DNA of 64,000 nucleotides. It comes from CAINDI01 sp037127585. Lineage in GTDB: Bacteria; Verrucomicrobiota; Verrucomicrobiia; Palsa-1439. The translations under genes and the position numbers were made by a program. The stretch spans positions 5,796 through 69,795 of the forward strand of contig JBAXYB010000004.1 of assembly GCA_037127585.1 (NCBI GenBank). The letters are read 5' to 3'. Under the pieces are notes generated by a model, which did not search any database, was not told where the DNA came from, and worked only from the letters and a program-made list of their open reading frames with translations. The stretch's first letter is position 1; each line of letters begins with the position of its first letter. Of this stretch, positions 22,747 through 31,514 are shown piece by piece.

Positions 22747-23690
22747 TTGGTTTCCGCTGTTCGGAGTTTGGGGTCGAGGGCGTCGCGCAGGGCGTCGCCG
22801 AACAGGTTCAAGGCGAGCACGAGAAAGAACATGGCGGCGGTCGCGCCGGCCAGTTCCCACCAGTTCCCGAGCCAGAGGCGTTGTTTGGAGTCGTTGATGA
22901 TCGCGCCCCAGCTCGGTTCGTTGGCGATCCCGACGCCGAGGTAACTGAGCACGGCTTCGGTCAGAATCAAGCCCGGGAAGCGCAACGAGAAGTTGATGAT
23001 GATCAAGTGCGCGACGTTGGGCGCGATGTGCCGGAACATGATGGCGGTATCACTCACGCCGAGTGACCGGGCCGCGAGGACATACTGGCGTTCCCGGTGT
23101 TTCATGTATTCGGCGCGAATGAGCCGGCACAAGCCAACCCAGCCGGTAAAGCCCATGCCGACGCAGACGGCGAAGAGACCGCTGTCGACATACCGGGTGA
23201 TGAATTGAAAGATTTCGTTGCGGTCAACGGCGCTGCGCACCACGTAGGCGATGGCCATGATGAGCAGGATGCCGGGGACGGAGTCCACCACGGAGTAGAG
23301 ATAAACGACGACCGTATCTACCTTCCGGCCAAAGTAGCCGGCCACGGCGCCGAGCGCGAAGCCGAGCGGGATGACGATGAACGACGTCAGCAGTCCGATC
23401 TCAAATGCGATGCGCGTGCCTTGGATGATCTGGCTCAGATTGTCGCGACCGGCGAAGTTGGTGCCGAGGGGGTGCGCCGGCGACGGCGGGTGGTTGCGAA
23501 TGTCGTAGTTGGATTCTTTGTACTGGGGCGTGACACCGCGCAGGCGGGCGTTCCAGAACGTTACTTCGGCATACATCCAGACAGCCGTATACGCGGCCAA
23601 GATCGCGAGACAGAGCAACGCGAGTTTGTTGCGGCGCAGTTGCCGCCAGGCGATGGACCACAAACCGGGATTGTTGGTTGCGTCGCTCAT
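22743..23690 (-). CDS. oppC: Peptide ABC transporter permease (OppC-like)
   Basis: From the ATG at 23690 the protein is 315 residues. One N-terminal membrane helix ('LALLCLAILAAYTAVWMYA') is followed by a periplasmic loop with 'HPLGTNFAGRDNLSQI', the OppC/DppC signature, then five helices with the EAA-type loop 'YVLAARSLGVSDTAIMFRH'. It is one half of the membrane channel. It overlaps oppB and oppD by 4 nt each. Confidence 0.93.
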   Translation of the reverse strand: MSDATNNPGLWSIAWRQLRRNKLALLCLAILAAYTAVWMYAEVTFWNARLRGVTPQYKESNYDIRNHPPSPAHPLGTNFAGRDNLSQIIQGTRIAFEIGLLTSFIVIPLGFALGAVAGYFGRKVDTVVVYLYSVVDSVPGILLIMAIAYVVRSAVDRNEIFQFITRYVDSGLFAVCVGMGFTGWVGLCRLIRAEYMKHRERQYVLAARSLGVSDTAIMFRHIAPNVAHLIIINFSLRFPGLILTEAVLSYLGVGIANEPSWGAIINDSKQRLWLGNWWELAGATAAMFFLVLALNLFGDALRDALDPKLRTAETK

Positions 23691-24631
23691 TTGAGTCGGA
23701 TGCGCGGATCGGCCCACGTGTAGGCGATGTCGGTGGCGAGGTTGGCGACAACAAAGATGACCGAGCCGATGAAGGTGGTGGCGAAGATCACGTCTTCGTC
23801 GCCATTGAAGAGGGCATTGACGGTGAGCCGCCCGAGACCGGGAATGCCGAAGAAGTTTTCGAGCAGCAATGCGCCGGTATAGAGGAACGGGATGGCGACG
23901 ATGACGTTGGTGAGGATCGGGATCATGGCGTTGCGCAGGACATGCCGGAACAGGACGGTCCGCCCCGAAACGCCTTTGGCGCGGGCGGTGCGGACGTAAT
24001 CCTGGTTCATCTCATCGAGCATCACCGTGCGGTAGAAGCGGACGCTGCCGCCGACTCCCGCGACGACGCCGATCAGCACCGGCAACACCAAGTATTGTGG
24101 GCCTTCAAATCCCCAGACTGGGAAGAGCCGCCATTCACTGGCGAGCCAGAATTGCGCGACCATGATGTAGACGAGCGAACTGATGCTCATCGCCATGACG
24201 GCGAGAACGACCAGGCTCCGGTCAATCCATGCGTTCCGGTAATACGCCGCCAACAGCGCGAGCACAATCGCCAGCACCGTCTCGATGACGAACAGCGGCG
24301 TGGTGACACAGAGCGACGGCAGCAGTCCTTCGCGCAGCATGGTGCTGACGCGTTGTTTGGTGGTGATGGATTCGCCGAAATCAAGCCGCACCAGTTGGCC
24401 GCAGAGCCGCGGGAATTGGGCGTCGAACGGATTGGAGAGATTCAGGAAGAGCGGTTTGTCGTAGCCGCGTTCTTTGCTGATCTGAGCGATACGGGCGGGA
24501 GTGGCATTCTTGCCGGCGATGCGGTAGGCGGGGTTGCCGCCGATGACGCGGAAGAGGAAGAACGTGATGAGCAGGACGCCGAGCGTGATTGGAATCACGG
24601 AAACTAGCCGGCGGATGATGTAGGCAACCAT
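23687..24631 (-). CDS. oppB: Peptide ABC transporter permease (OppB-like)
   Basis: The 314-residue protein has the OppB start 'YIIRRLVSVIPITLGVLLIT' and six membrane helices. The ATPase-contact loop is 'DYVRTARAKGVSGRTVLFRH'. 'ENFFGIPGLGRL' near 265 is a conserved family segment. The internal periplasmic part is slightly longer than in many relatives. It begins 6 nt after the binding-protein stop and overlaps oppC by 4 nt. Confidence 0.93.
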   Translation of the reverse strand: MVAYIIRRLVSVIPITLGVLLITFFLFRVIGGNPAYRIAGKNATPARIAQISKERGYDKPLFLNLSNPFDAQFPRLCGQLVRLDFGESITTKQRVSTMLREGLLPSLCVTTPLFVIETVLAIVLALLAAYYRNAWIDRSLVVLAVMAMSISSLVYIMVAQFWLASEWRLFPVWGFEGPQYLVLPVLIGVVAGVGGSVRFYRTVMLDEMNQDYVRTARAKGVSGRTVLFRHVLRNAMIPILTNVIVAIPFLYTGALLLENFFGIPGLGRLTVNALFNGDEDVIFATTFIGSVIFVVANLATDIAYTWADPRIRLK

Positions 24632-24637
24632 GGTCGT

Positions 24638-26380
24638 TCAGTGCGGCAAGACTTTGTAATACTTCCAGTTGGCGTATGGGAAGGCGTGTTGTTTGTAGTT
24701 CTGAAACCACGGCTGAAATAATCCATAGGACAGCGGGTATGTCATCAACGCCCATACGCAGTCGTCGACCACGATGTCAGCCATTTTTTCGTAAAGCGCG
24801 GTGCGTTCGGGGGAATCCGGCATGGACACGATTTGATCGTAGAGTTTGTCGAAGGCCGGATTTTGGTAATTGGTGGCGTTGACGCCGGGGCATTTGTTGG
24901 GGCCGTAGAAAAGTTGGAGGAGATTTTGCGCGTCCGGATAGTCGATCACCCAAACGGCCCAGAAGATCTGCGTTTCGCCTTCGTGTTCGCGACGGAGGTA
25001 TTCGGAGCCGGCCAGTTGTTGGACGACAAGATCGACGCCGATGGCGCGGAGTTGTTCGGTGTAGAAATCCGCTGCTTGCCGGACATCGGTGCTGCCGGCG
25101 CCGGGCATGATCATCGTGAGTCGCAATTGCCGGCCTTGGTCATCCTTGCCGCCGGGGTAACCGGCTTCGGCCAAGAGTTGCTTGGCGCGAGCGAGATTGA
25201 ATTGGTAGGGATACGGCTTGGCGACGTGACCGGCGATGCCGGGCGGGATTGGCGAAGTGGCGGGAGTGTGGCGGTTGTTGGTAATGACTTCGACGTAACG
25301 CGGCACATTGACGGCGGTGGCGAATGCTTGCCGGAGTTTCTTATTCTTGCCGACGACCGGGTCGAGCATGTTGAAACCGAGATAGTAGATGTCGAGCAGC
25401 GGCGCTTTCAGGAGGCGGATGCCGCGCTGTTTGAGCGTATCCGTCAGTTCGAGTTGCGGGTCGATGACTTTCTCGAAGTAATCTTTGTTGATGCCGGCGG
25501 AGAACAATTGGCCGCCGAGAAACATCTGCCACGTCGTGTAATACTCGCGAATGTCGTACTCCACGATCCGGTCCACCAAGGGCAACGGCTTACCGGCATC
25601 GGCCAGCAGTCCCGCCGCCCGGTCGTTCGCGTCGCCGGTGTCTGGGTATGTCTGGCCGCTGAAAGTCGGATTGCGTTCGAACTCGATCCGGTAATTGCGC
25701 CGCCAGGCTTTCAGGCGGAACGGGCCGGTGCCGACCGGGTGATTGCGGAATTCCGCCCCGTAGAAATCCACCGCTTCGCGCGGCAAGACGAACGTGTACT
25801 GCATCGTCAGCACCCAGAGAAGTTGCGGATAGGGCCGGTGGAGTTTGATCTGGAGCGTGTATTTGTCGAGCGCTTGAAAGCCGGGAATCGGGTCGCTGTA
25901 GTCCACGGCGGCCTTCGCATCTGCCCACTTTTTGACCCAATCTTCCGCACCGAGGACGTGGTTGACGAACAGCCAGTCGCCCGCCGATTGCAGGCGCGGA
26001 TTCAACACGCGTTTCCAGGAGTAGACGAAATCGTCGGCGGTCACCTCGCGTCCCTTGCCGCCGGGGAAACACTTGTCGTCCGGGAAACGCACGCCGGGTT
26101 TAAGCTTGAAGGTGTACGTCAGGCCGTCCGCCGCAACTTCCGGCATGGCCGCGGCCAACCTTGGGATGACATGATACGGGCGATCCAAATAAGAATACTC
26201 AAGCAACCCTTCGTAGACCCGCCCCACTTGGTCAGCGGACTCCACGTCGTTGGCGTCCACCGGGTCGAAACCCTTGAAGTCACCCCCGGTGCCATACAGC
26301 ACCGTCTCCGCCGCGCCGCCGGCCGCCGATGCCAGCGTCGTTAAGACGACGAGCGCAAGCACGCAGCGGCGAGCTGTCAT
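24638..26380 (-). CDS. oppA: Peptide ABC transporter substrate-binding protein (OppA-like)
   Basis: The 580-residue family-5 solute-binding protein has a signal peptide ('CVLALVVLTTLASAAGGAA', no lipobox Cys at the cleavage site). The motif region 'GLTYTFKLKPGVRFPDD' and 'VTADDFVYSWKRVLNPRLQS' is diagnostic. It captures peptides in the periplasm and delivers them to OppBC. The ATG overlaps the end of secG by 4 nt, so uptake genes are joined to the secretion/glycolysis operon. Confidence 0.93.
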   Translation of the reverse strand: MTARRCVLALVVLTTLASAAGGAAETVLYGTGGDFKGFDPVDANDVESADQVGRVYEGLLEYSYLDRPYHVIPRLAAAMPEVAADGLTYTFKLKPGVRFPDDKCFPGGKGREVTADDFVYSWKRVLNPRLQSAGDWLFVNHVLGAEDWVKKWADAKAAVDYSDPIPGFQALDKYTLQIKLHRPYPQLLWVLTMQYTFVLPREAVDFYGAEFRNHPVGTGPFRLKAWRRNYRIEFERNPTFSGQTYPDTGDANDRAAGLLADAGKPLPLVDRIVEYDIREYYTTWQMFLGGQLFSAGINKDYFEKVIDPQLELTDTLKQRGIRLLKAPLLDIYYLGFNMLDPVVGKNKKLRQAFATAVNVPRYVEVITNNRHTPATSPIPPGIAGHVAKPYPYQFNLARAKQLLAEAGYPGGKDDQGRQLRLTMIMPGAGSTDVRQAADFYTEQLRAIGVDLVVQQLAGSEYLRREHEGETQIFWAVWVIDYPDAQNLLQLFYGPNKCPGVNATNYQNPAFDKLYDQIVSMPDSPERTALYEKMADIVVDDCVWALMTYPLSYGLFQPWFQNYKQHAFPYANWKYYKVLPH

Positions 26381-26772
26381 TTTTCAGGAGCAGGGGCGGG
26401 TTGCGGCGTAGCAGCCGGCAGGGCTGGCGCAATGGGGGCGGCCGTGCCGGAGTTCGGCATCGGGAACGCCGGCGCACTCGCCGGGGCGACGGGAGCATTC
26501 TTAATCGCCTTCTCCATCAACGACTCATTGCCGCTGCGCCGGGAATGCAGCACCGCCAAAATCAACGTCGTCCCCAGCATGATCGACGCGCACCAGATCG
26601 TGATCCGCACCAGGGCTGTGGTCGTACCGGCGCCGAAGACGGACTCGGTCATCCCGCCGCCGAAGGCCGCGCCGACACCTTGGTCTTGCGACTTTTGCAT
26701 CAAGACCAACACAATTAAAATCAGCGCCACGATCACGTGGACGGTTGTCAATAATCCAATCAATATGTTCAT
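26377..26772 (-). CDS. secG: Preprotein translocase subunit SecG
   Basis: The 131-residue protein starts with the SecG pattern 'LLTTVHVIVALILIVLVLMQ' (helix 1), then 'KSQDQGVGAAFGGGMTESVFG' shortened here to its key parts QDQG and AAFGGG, and a second helix ('WCASIMLGTTLILAVL'). The Ala/Pro-rich C-terminal tail (about 90-131) is longer than in E. coli and may be cytoplasmic or periplasmic depending on topology. It supports SecYE in protein export. It lies 33 nt after tpiA, a tpiA-secG neighbourhood seen in many bacteria. Confidence 0.93.
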   Translation of the reverse strand: MNILIGLLTTVHVIVALILIVLVLMQKSQDQGVGAAFGGGMTESVFGAGTTTALVRITIWCASIMLGTTLILAVLHSRRSGNESLMEKAIKNAPVAPASAPAFPMPNSGTAAPIAPALPAATPQPAPAPEK

Positions 26773-26805
26773 ATTTTTTCTTAATCCTAATCTTACTCCT
26801 ACTCT

Positions 26806-27570
26806 TTACGCTGCTGCTGCTTTCACGATTGCCGAGAAATCCGCGGCTTTCAACGCCGCCCCGCCCACCAGCGCACCGTCGATGTCCGGCTGGCTGAGCA
26901 ACTCCTTCGCATTATCCGGCTTCACGCTACCACCGTATTGAATGCGAACTTTTTCTGCCGCATCGCCGAAAAGTTCCTTCAACAACTGACGGATCAACGC
27001 ATGCACTTCTTGCGCTTGCGCCGGGGACGCTGTTTTACCGGTGCCGATGGCCCAGACCGGTTCGTAGGCGATGACGGTGGCGAGAATATCATCTTTACTG
27101 AATCCGGCAAGGCTGCCGCGCACCTGCCCGGCCACCACGGCTTCCGTCTGACCGGCTTCGCGGTCGGCCAACATCTCGCCGACGCAGACAATGGGGTGCA
27201 ATCCGTTGGCCAACGCCGCTTTCGCGCGCTTGTTCACGCCGGCATCGGTCTCGCCGAAGAACTGCCGGCGTTCGCTGTGACCGACAATGGCGTACCGGAC
27301 GCCGTGCTCTTTGAGCATGGCCGGCGCAATCTCGCCGGTAAACGCGCCTTCTTTTTCCCAGTGAACGTTCTGCGAACCGAGCTGAATGTTCGAGCCGGCA
27401 ATTGCCGCGTTGATAGCCGGTAAGGAGATAGCGGTCGGGCAGACGACAATTTCGGCTTTGGTGATGCCGGCAACTTCCGCTTTGAGGGCGTTGACGAGCG
27501 CGACGCCTTCGGCGGACGTCTTATACATCTTCCAGTTACCGGCGATGATGGGTTTACGATTGGTATTCAT
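26806..27570 (-). CDS. tpiA: Triosephosphate isomerase
   Basis: The 254-residue TIM barrel has 'KPIIAGNWKMYKT' with Asn/Lys of the active site, catalytic His in 'YAIVGHSERR', catalytic Glu in 'IAYEPVWAIGTGK' and the phosphate loop 'GGSVKPDNAKEL' followed by 'DGALVGGAAL'. It interconverts dihydroxyacetone phosphate and glyceraldehyde-3-phosphate. Length is standard. The ATG overlaps the pgk stop by 4 nt. Confidence 0.97.
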   Translation of the reverse strand: MNTNRKPIIAGNWKMYKTSAEGVALVNALKAEVAGITKAEIVVCPTAISLPAINAAIAGSNIQLGSQNVHWEKEGAFTGEIAPAMLKEHGVRYAIVGHSERRQFFGETDAGVNKRAKAALANGLHPIVCVGEMLADREAGQTEAVVAGQVRGSLAGFSKDDILATVIAYEPVWAIGTGKTASPAQAQEVHALIRQLLKELFGDAAEKVRIQYGGSVKPDNAKELLSQPDIDGALVGGAALKAADFSAIVKAAAA

Positions 27571-28772
27571 TTGTCAGATAGCGCCGCCACGCCGGGAAGA
27601 ACTTTGCCTTCGAGGAATTCCAGCGATGCGCCGCCGCCGGTACTCATGAAACTCATTTCTTTCGCGAGACCGGCAGCCTTCACAGCCTTCGCGCTGTCGC
27701 CGCCGCCGATGATGGTGGTCGCGCCGTTCTTGGTCGCTTGCGCGACGGCTTTGGCGATTTCAAATGTGCCTTTGGCGAAATCCGGGATCTCGAACACGCC
27801 CATCGGGCCGTTCCAGACGATGGTCTTGGCCTTGGCGATTTCCTTTTTGTAGGTCTCGATCGTCGCGGCGCCGATGTCCACGCCTTCCCAACCGTCCTCG
27901 ATGCTCGGGCCATCGGTGTTGCGAGTGGGCGCGCCGGCTTTGAATTCGGTGGTCTGGAGTTGGTCTTCCGGCAGGAAGAACTTTTTGCCCTTGGCTTTTT
28001 CGAGGAGCGATTTGGCGAGGTCGATCTTGTCGTGTTCGCACAGCGACTTACCGACGCTGTAGCCTTGCGCTTTGCGGAACGTGTACGCCATCGCGCCGCC
28101 GATTAGAATGACGTCGGCAATGTTGAGGAGGTTTTCGATGACTTTGATTTTGTCAGAAACTTTCGCGCCGCCGAGGATGCAGAGGAGCGGACGGGCTGGA
28201 TTGGAGATGACGCCGCCGAGATACTTGAGTTCTTTCTCCATGAGAAAGCCGGCCGCTGCTTTGCCGCCGCGCTTCTTGACGATCTCCGCGACCGCTGCGG
28301 TTGAAGCGTGGGCGCGATGCGCGGTGCCGAACGCGTCGTTGACGTAGATGTCCACGTTGGCCGCCAGTTTCTCGGCGAACCCGGCATCGTTCTTTTCTTC
28401 TTCGGCGTAGAACCGGAGGTTCTCCAACAACAGAATGTCACCGGGCTGGAGGATGGCTTTGGTCTTCTCGACCTTGTCGCCAATGCAATCGTCCACGAAC
28501 GCGACCGGCCGGGCCAGAAGTTCGGCCAGCCGTTGGGCGCAGGGGCGCAGCGACTGCTTAGGATCGCGCTTGCCTTTGGGGCGACCGAGGTGCGAACCGA
28601 GGATGACACGCGCGCCGTTCTGCCAAAGGTATTCGAGCGTCGGGACAGTCGCTTTGATGCGCTTGTCGTCGGTGATCGCGCCGGCATCGTCGAGCGGCAC
28701 GTTGTAGTCGACGCGGACAAAGAACGTCTTGCCGCGGAAATCTTTTACGTCATGTAATGATAGCTTCGCCAT
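27567..28772 (-). CDS. pgk: Phosphoglycerate kinase
   Basis: The 401-residue protein has the N-domain substrate site ('FFVRVDYNVPLDDAGAITDD', 'GSHLGRPKG') and C-domain nucleotide site ('ILGGAKVSDKIKVIENLL', 'WNGPMGVFE', 'IIGGGDSAKAVK'). It makes ATP from 1,3-bisphosphoglycerate. It is the first gene of an eight-gene minus-strand run and has a TTGACT/TACTCT promoter and a GGAG ribosome site about 9 nt before the ATG. Confidence 0.97.
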   Translation of the reverse strand: MAKLSLHDVKDFRGKTFFVRVDYNVPLDDAGAITDDKRIKATVPTLEYLWQNGARVILGSHLGRPKGKRDPKQSLRPCAQRLAELLARPVAFVDDCIGDKVEKTKAILQPGDILLLENLRFYAEEEKNDAGFAEKLAANVDIYVNDAFGTAHRAHASTAAVAEIVKKRGGKAAAGFLMEKELKYLGGVISNPARPLLCILGGAKVSDKIKVIENLLNIADVILIGGAMAYTFRKAQGYSVGKSLCEHDKIDLAKSLLEKAKGKKFFLPEDQLQTTEFKAGAPTRNTDGPSIEDGWEGVDIGAATIETYKKEIAKAKTIVWNGPMGVFEIPDFAKGTFEIAKAVAQATKNGATTIIGGGDSAKAVKAAGLAKEMSFMSTGGGASLEFLEGKVLPGVAALSDK

Positions 28773-28806
28773 AGTAATTAGCTCCGGTCACAAACGAGGT
28801 CTGGGG

Positions 28807-28834
28807 AGAGTAGCGATTCAGGCCCGGCAGTCAA
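28807..28834 (-). promoter_or_regulatory. Promoter of the pgk-tpiA-secG-opp operon
   Basis: On the minus strand TTGACT (28834-28829), 16-nt spacer and TACTCT (28812-28807). The leader is about 27-30 nt and includes GGAG before the pgk ATG, so unlike many first genes in this window pgk has a conventional leader. Confidence 0.6.
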
Positions 28835-28855
28835 TGGAAAAGCCGCGCGCGGCGA

Positions 28856-29227
28856 CTAGTCGTTGAGCCACGCCCGAGCGGCGGGCTCATCCGCAAAGAA
28901 TTGCAACTGCAACGGGTGCAACTGCACATCCTTCAACACGAATTCCACCATCATGCGTTTGAAACCCGACGGAATCACCACCGCCCATTTCTTGAGAGCA
29001 TTCGGGGCCTGCGCGGTCATTTCCAACAGACGTTTGGCATCCGGCAATTCACTCATGAGCGGCCCGCCGGCATCGGCCGCAACGGTGGTGAGCGTTTTGA
29101 GCGTGGGTTTGTAGCGGGGGTCGCGGTAGACCTCGGCGATATGCTGCTCCAAATCCGCGCAAGAATTTGAACCACTGATCTGCACCAAAATTAGTCCCTG
29201 CCCTTCGTCAATCGTGTACTCGATCAT
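28856..29227 (-). CDS. STAS/SpoIIAA-like domain protein
   Basis: The 123-residue protein resembles small SpoIIAA/STAS-like proteins: 'IEYTIDEGQGLILVQISG' (first strands), 'LEQHIAEVYRDPRYKPTLK' (helix and loop) and 'FFADEPAARAWLND' at the end, the usual finish of this group. No phosphorylated Ser can be assigned. It is alone on its strand, divergent from potA. Function is unknown; a regulatory or lipid-binding role would be speculation. Confidence 0.6.
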   Translation of the reverse strand: MIEYTIDEGQGLILVQISGSNSCADLEQHIAEVYRDPRYKPTLKTLTTVAADAGGPLMSELPDAKRLLEMTAQAPNALKKWAVVIPSGFKRMMVEFVLKDVQLHPLQLQFFADEPAARAWLND

Positions 29228-29363
29228 GCCGGCCTTTCTAGCCGCGCCCGCCGGTCAACGTCAAGCTTCCGGTCCGACACCGCGAGCGGCTCAAAAATTA
29301 TTGTCGCGCGGCCGGTGGCTTCTGTTATCTTCAGACGTCACACAGTTCCGGCCCGAGTGCATC

Positions 29364-30443
29364 ATGGCAACACAGACCCCTGCGATTGAAGTGGAGAATC
29401 TGGTGCGGCAGTTCGGCGATATGTTAGCGCTGGACCACGTCAGCGTCAGTATCCGGAAAGGCGAATTTTTCTCCCTGCTCGGCCCGTCGGGCTGCGGCAA
29501 GACCACCCTGCTCCGCTGCATCGGCGGCCTCGACATCCCGGATGACGGCGTGATTCGCATTGGCGGCACCGATGCGAAGGAGATCCCGGCGCACAAACGG
29601 CCCGTTAACACTGTCTTTCAATCGTACGCGCTGTTCCCCCATTTGAGTGTGCGCGACAACATCGCGTTCGGCTTGCGCATGAAAAAGGTGGCAAAGCCGG
29701 AGATTGAAGACCGGGTCAAGCGCGTCCTCGACATGGTCCAGATCACCCAATTGGCCGACCGTAAACCCGGCCAGCTCTCCGGCGGTCAGAAACAACGCGT
29801 CGCCCTCGCCCGCGCCATCGTCAACGAGCCGAGCGTGCTCCTGCTTGATGAGCCGCTCGGCGCGCTCGACATGAAACTGCGGAAGGAGCTGCAGATCGAG
29901 TTATTGGCGCTGCAACGGCGGCTGGGCATCACCTTTATCTATGTGACGCACGATCAGGAAGAGGCGTTGGTGATGAGCGACCGGATCGCCGTCATGCGCG
30001 CTGGCAAAATTGAGCAAATGGGCGAAGCCGAAGCCATCTACGAACATCCGCACACCCGGTACGTCAGCACCTTCCTGGGTTCGTGCAATCTAATCGACGC
30101 AACGGTCCGGCAACGCACGGCGACCGGGGCGCTCGTGCAAAGTGCAGTCGGTGAACTGCGCGTGGAAGCAACCATCCCGGCCCGCGATAAATTCACGCTC
30201 GCCATCCGCCCGGAGAAAGTCACGTTGTGCGCGCCGAGCGAGTGCGCCGGTGAGAATCGCATCAAAGTTAAAGTGGCTGAAGTCATTTATATCGGCTCGG
30301 AAACGCATTATGTCCTGAAGGCCGGTGAGCAGACGCTCTCGGCGGAAACGATGAACGTCAAAGTCGGCCGCCAAGGTTTTGATATCGGCCAGGAGGCAAT
30401 TGTGTATTTGCCGGCGGCCGGTCTGTTGGTGTTGGATGATTAA
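29364..30443 (+). CDS. potA: Spermidine/putrescine ABC transporter ATP-binding protein
   Basis: From the ATG at 29364 the protein is 359 residues. Walker A 'LLGPSGCGKTTLLRCI' (38-53), signature 'LSGGQKQRVALARAI', Walker B 'VLLLDEPLGALDMKLR' and a C-terminal TOBE domain identify a PotA-type ATPase. The following potB, potC, potD make a complete polyamine uptake system. It is separated from potB by a 150-nt gap holding a long palindromic repeat (30475-30576). The upstream longer frame has no conserved content. Confidence 0.93.
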   Translation: MATQTPAIEVENLVRQFGDMLALDHVSVSIRKGEFFSLLGPSGCGKTTLLRCIGGLDIPDDGVIRIGGTDAKEIPAHKRPVNTVFQSYALFPHLSVRDNIAFGLRMKKVAKPEIEDRVKRVLDMVQITQLADRKPGQLSGGQKQRVALARAIVNEPSVLLLDEPLGALDMKLRKELQIELLALQRRLGITFIYVTHDQEEALVMSDRIAVMRAGKIEQMGEAEAIYEHPHTRYVSTFLGSCNLIDATVRQRTATGALVQSAVGELRVEATIPARDKFTLAIRPEKVTLCAPSECAGENRIKVKVAEVIYIGSETHYVLKAGEQTLSAETMNVKVGRQGFDIGQEAIVYLPAAGLLVLDD

Positions 30444-30474
30444 ATTGAGACAGCGATTGGAGAAGGCGGCAGTT

Positions 30475-30576
30475 TGTAGGGCGCGATGCCCCGTGTCGTT
30501 TCGGAGTATCGCGCCGCGAGGAGAGTCCAGCAATGATCACGGCGCGATACCTAAACGACAGGCATCGCGCCCTACA
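30475..30576. repeat. Long nested palindromic repeat between potA and potB
   Basis: TGTAGGGCGCGATGCC on the left pairs with GGCATCGCGCCCTACA on the right. Inside, GTCGTTT pairs with AAACGAC and TATCGCGCCG with CGGCGCGATA. A related element with the GTAGGG/CGTTT signature is at 62974-63061. It occupies most of the potA-potB gap and could attenuate read-through. TACAAT at its right edge might serve as a -10 box for potB. Confidence 0.8.
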
Positions 30577-30593
30577 ATTAGCGCGCTTGCCGC

Positions 30594-31514
30594 ATGAAAT
30601 CTTCCCGCCCAGGCGAAGTTCGATTCGGCGAGCAACTCAGCGCGCGGGGGCAACTGTACCGGTCGGCCACGACCAGCGGGCCGAGCATCGTGTGGGTCAC
30701 GATTTTTCTGTTGCTGCCATTGGTGGGGATTGGCGTCATCAGCTTTCTGTCGCGCGGCGAATCCGGCGGGTACGAGCTACCGTTTACCTTTACTAACTAC
30801 ACGCGCTTTGCCGGTTGGGGTTTTTTTGGGTATGACATTTTGTATCCGCAGATCATTCTGCGCAGCATCGTGCTCGGCACCGGTACGGCGGCGCTCTGTA
30901 CGTTGGCGGCATTGCCGCTGGCGTTTTTTATCGCGGCGTTACCGGGCCGGTACAAGAATCTGGCTCTGACACTCGTCTTGATTCCGTTTTGGACGAACCT
31001 CTTGATCCGCACGTACGCGTGGCAGATTTTGCTCGCGCCGGAAAGCCCGATCACGTGGGTGGCGACCAAGCTGCATTTGATCGCCGCCGACGCACCGCTG
31101 TATCCGAGCGAGTTCGCGATTTATATCGGCATGGTTTGCGATTATCTGCCGTTCCTTGTGTTGCCGTTGTATTCGTCGGTGGAGAAGATCGACTGGAGCA
31201 TTGCCGAAGCGGCGAGCGATTTGGGGGCGGATGGGAAACGCGTGTTCTGGCATGCCATTTTGCCGCAGGTGATGCCGGGGTTGGTGGCGGGCGTGATTCT
31301 GGTGTTGATACCGGCGATGGGGCAGTTTGTGATCCCGGATTTGTTGGGCGGGGCGAAGACCGTGATGCTGGGGAATGCCATCCAGCAACAGTTTGGGCCG
31401 AGCCGGGATTGGCCGTTTGGGTCGGCGATCGCGTTTCTGGGAATGGCCGTGGTGCTGGTGAGCCTGTGGTTTTACGCGCGGTATGCCGGCGAGAAAGGCG
31501 GTGACATCTTATGA
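30594..31514 (+). CDS. potB: Spermidine/putrescine ABC transporter permease
   Basis: The 306-residue protein has six membrane helices and the PotB/PotH-like loop 'EAASDLGADGKRVFWHAILP', which contacts the ATPase. 'FWTNLLIRTYAWQILLAPE' is a conserved family segment. It forms the channel with PotC. The gene overlaps potC by 4 nt. Confidence 0.93.
   Translation: MKSSRPGEVRFGEQLSARGQLYRSATTSGPSIVWVTIFLLLPLVGIGVISFLSRGESGGYELPFTFTNYTRFAGWGFFGYDILYPQIILRSIVLGTGTAALCTLAALPLAFFIAALPGRYKNLALTLVLIPFWTNLLIRTYAWQILLAPESPITWVATKLHLIAADAPLYPSEFAIYIGMVCDYLPFLVLPLYSSVEKIDWSIAEAASDLGADGKRVFWHAILPQVMPGLVAGVILVLIPAMGQFVIPDLLGGAKTVMLGNAIQQQFGPSRDWPFGSAIAFLGMAVVLVSLWFYARYAGEKGGDIL

Noticed and set aside
24833..26344. 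503-codon open frame on the + strand opposite oppA
   Set aside because: Antisense shadow of a clear family-5 binding protein; no domain, unusual composition.
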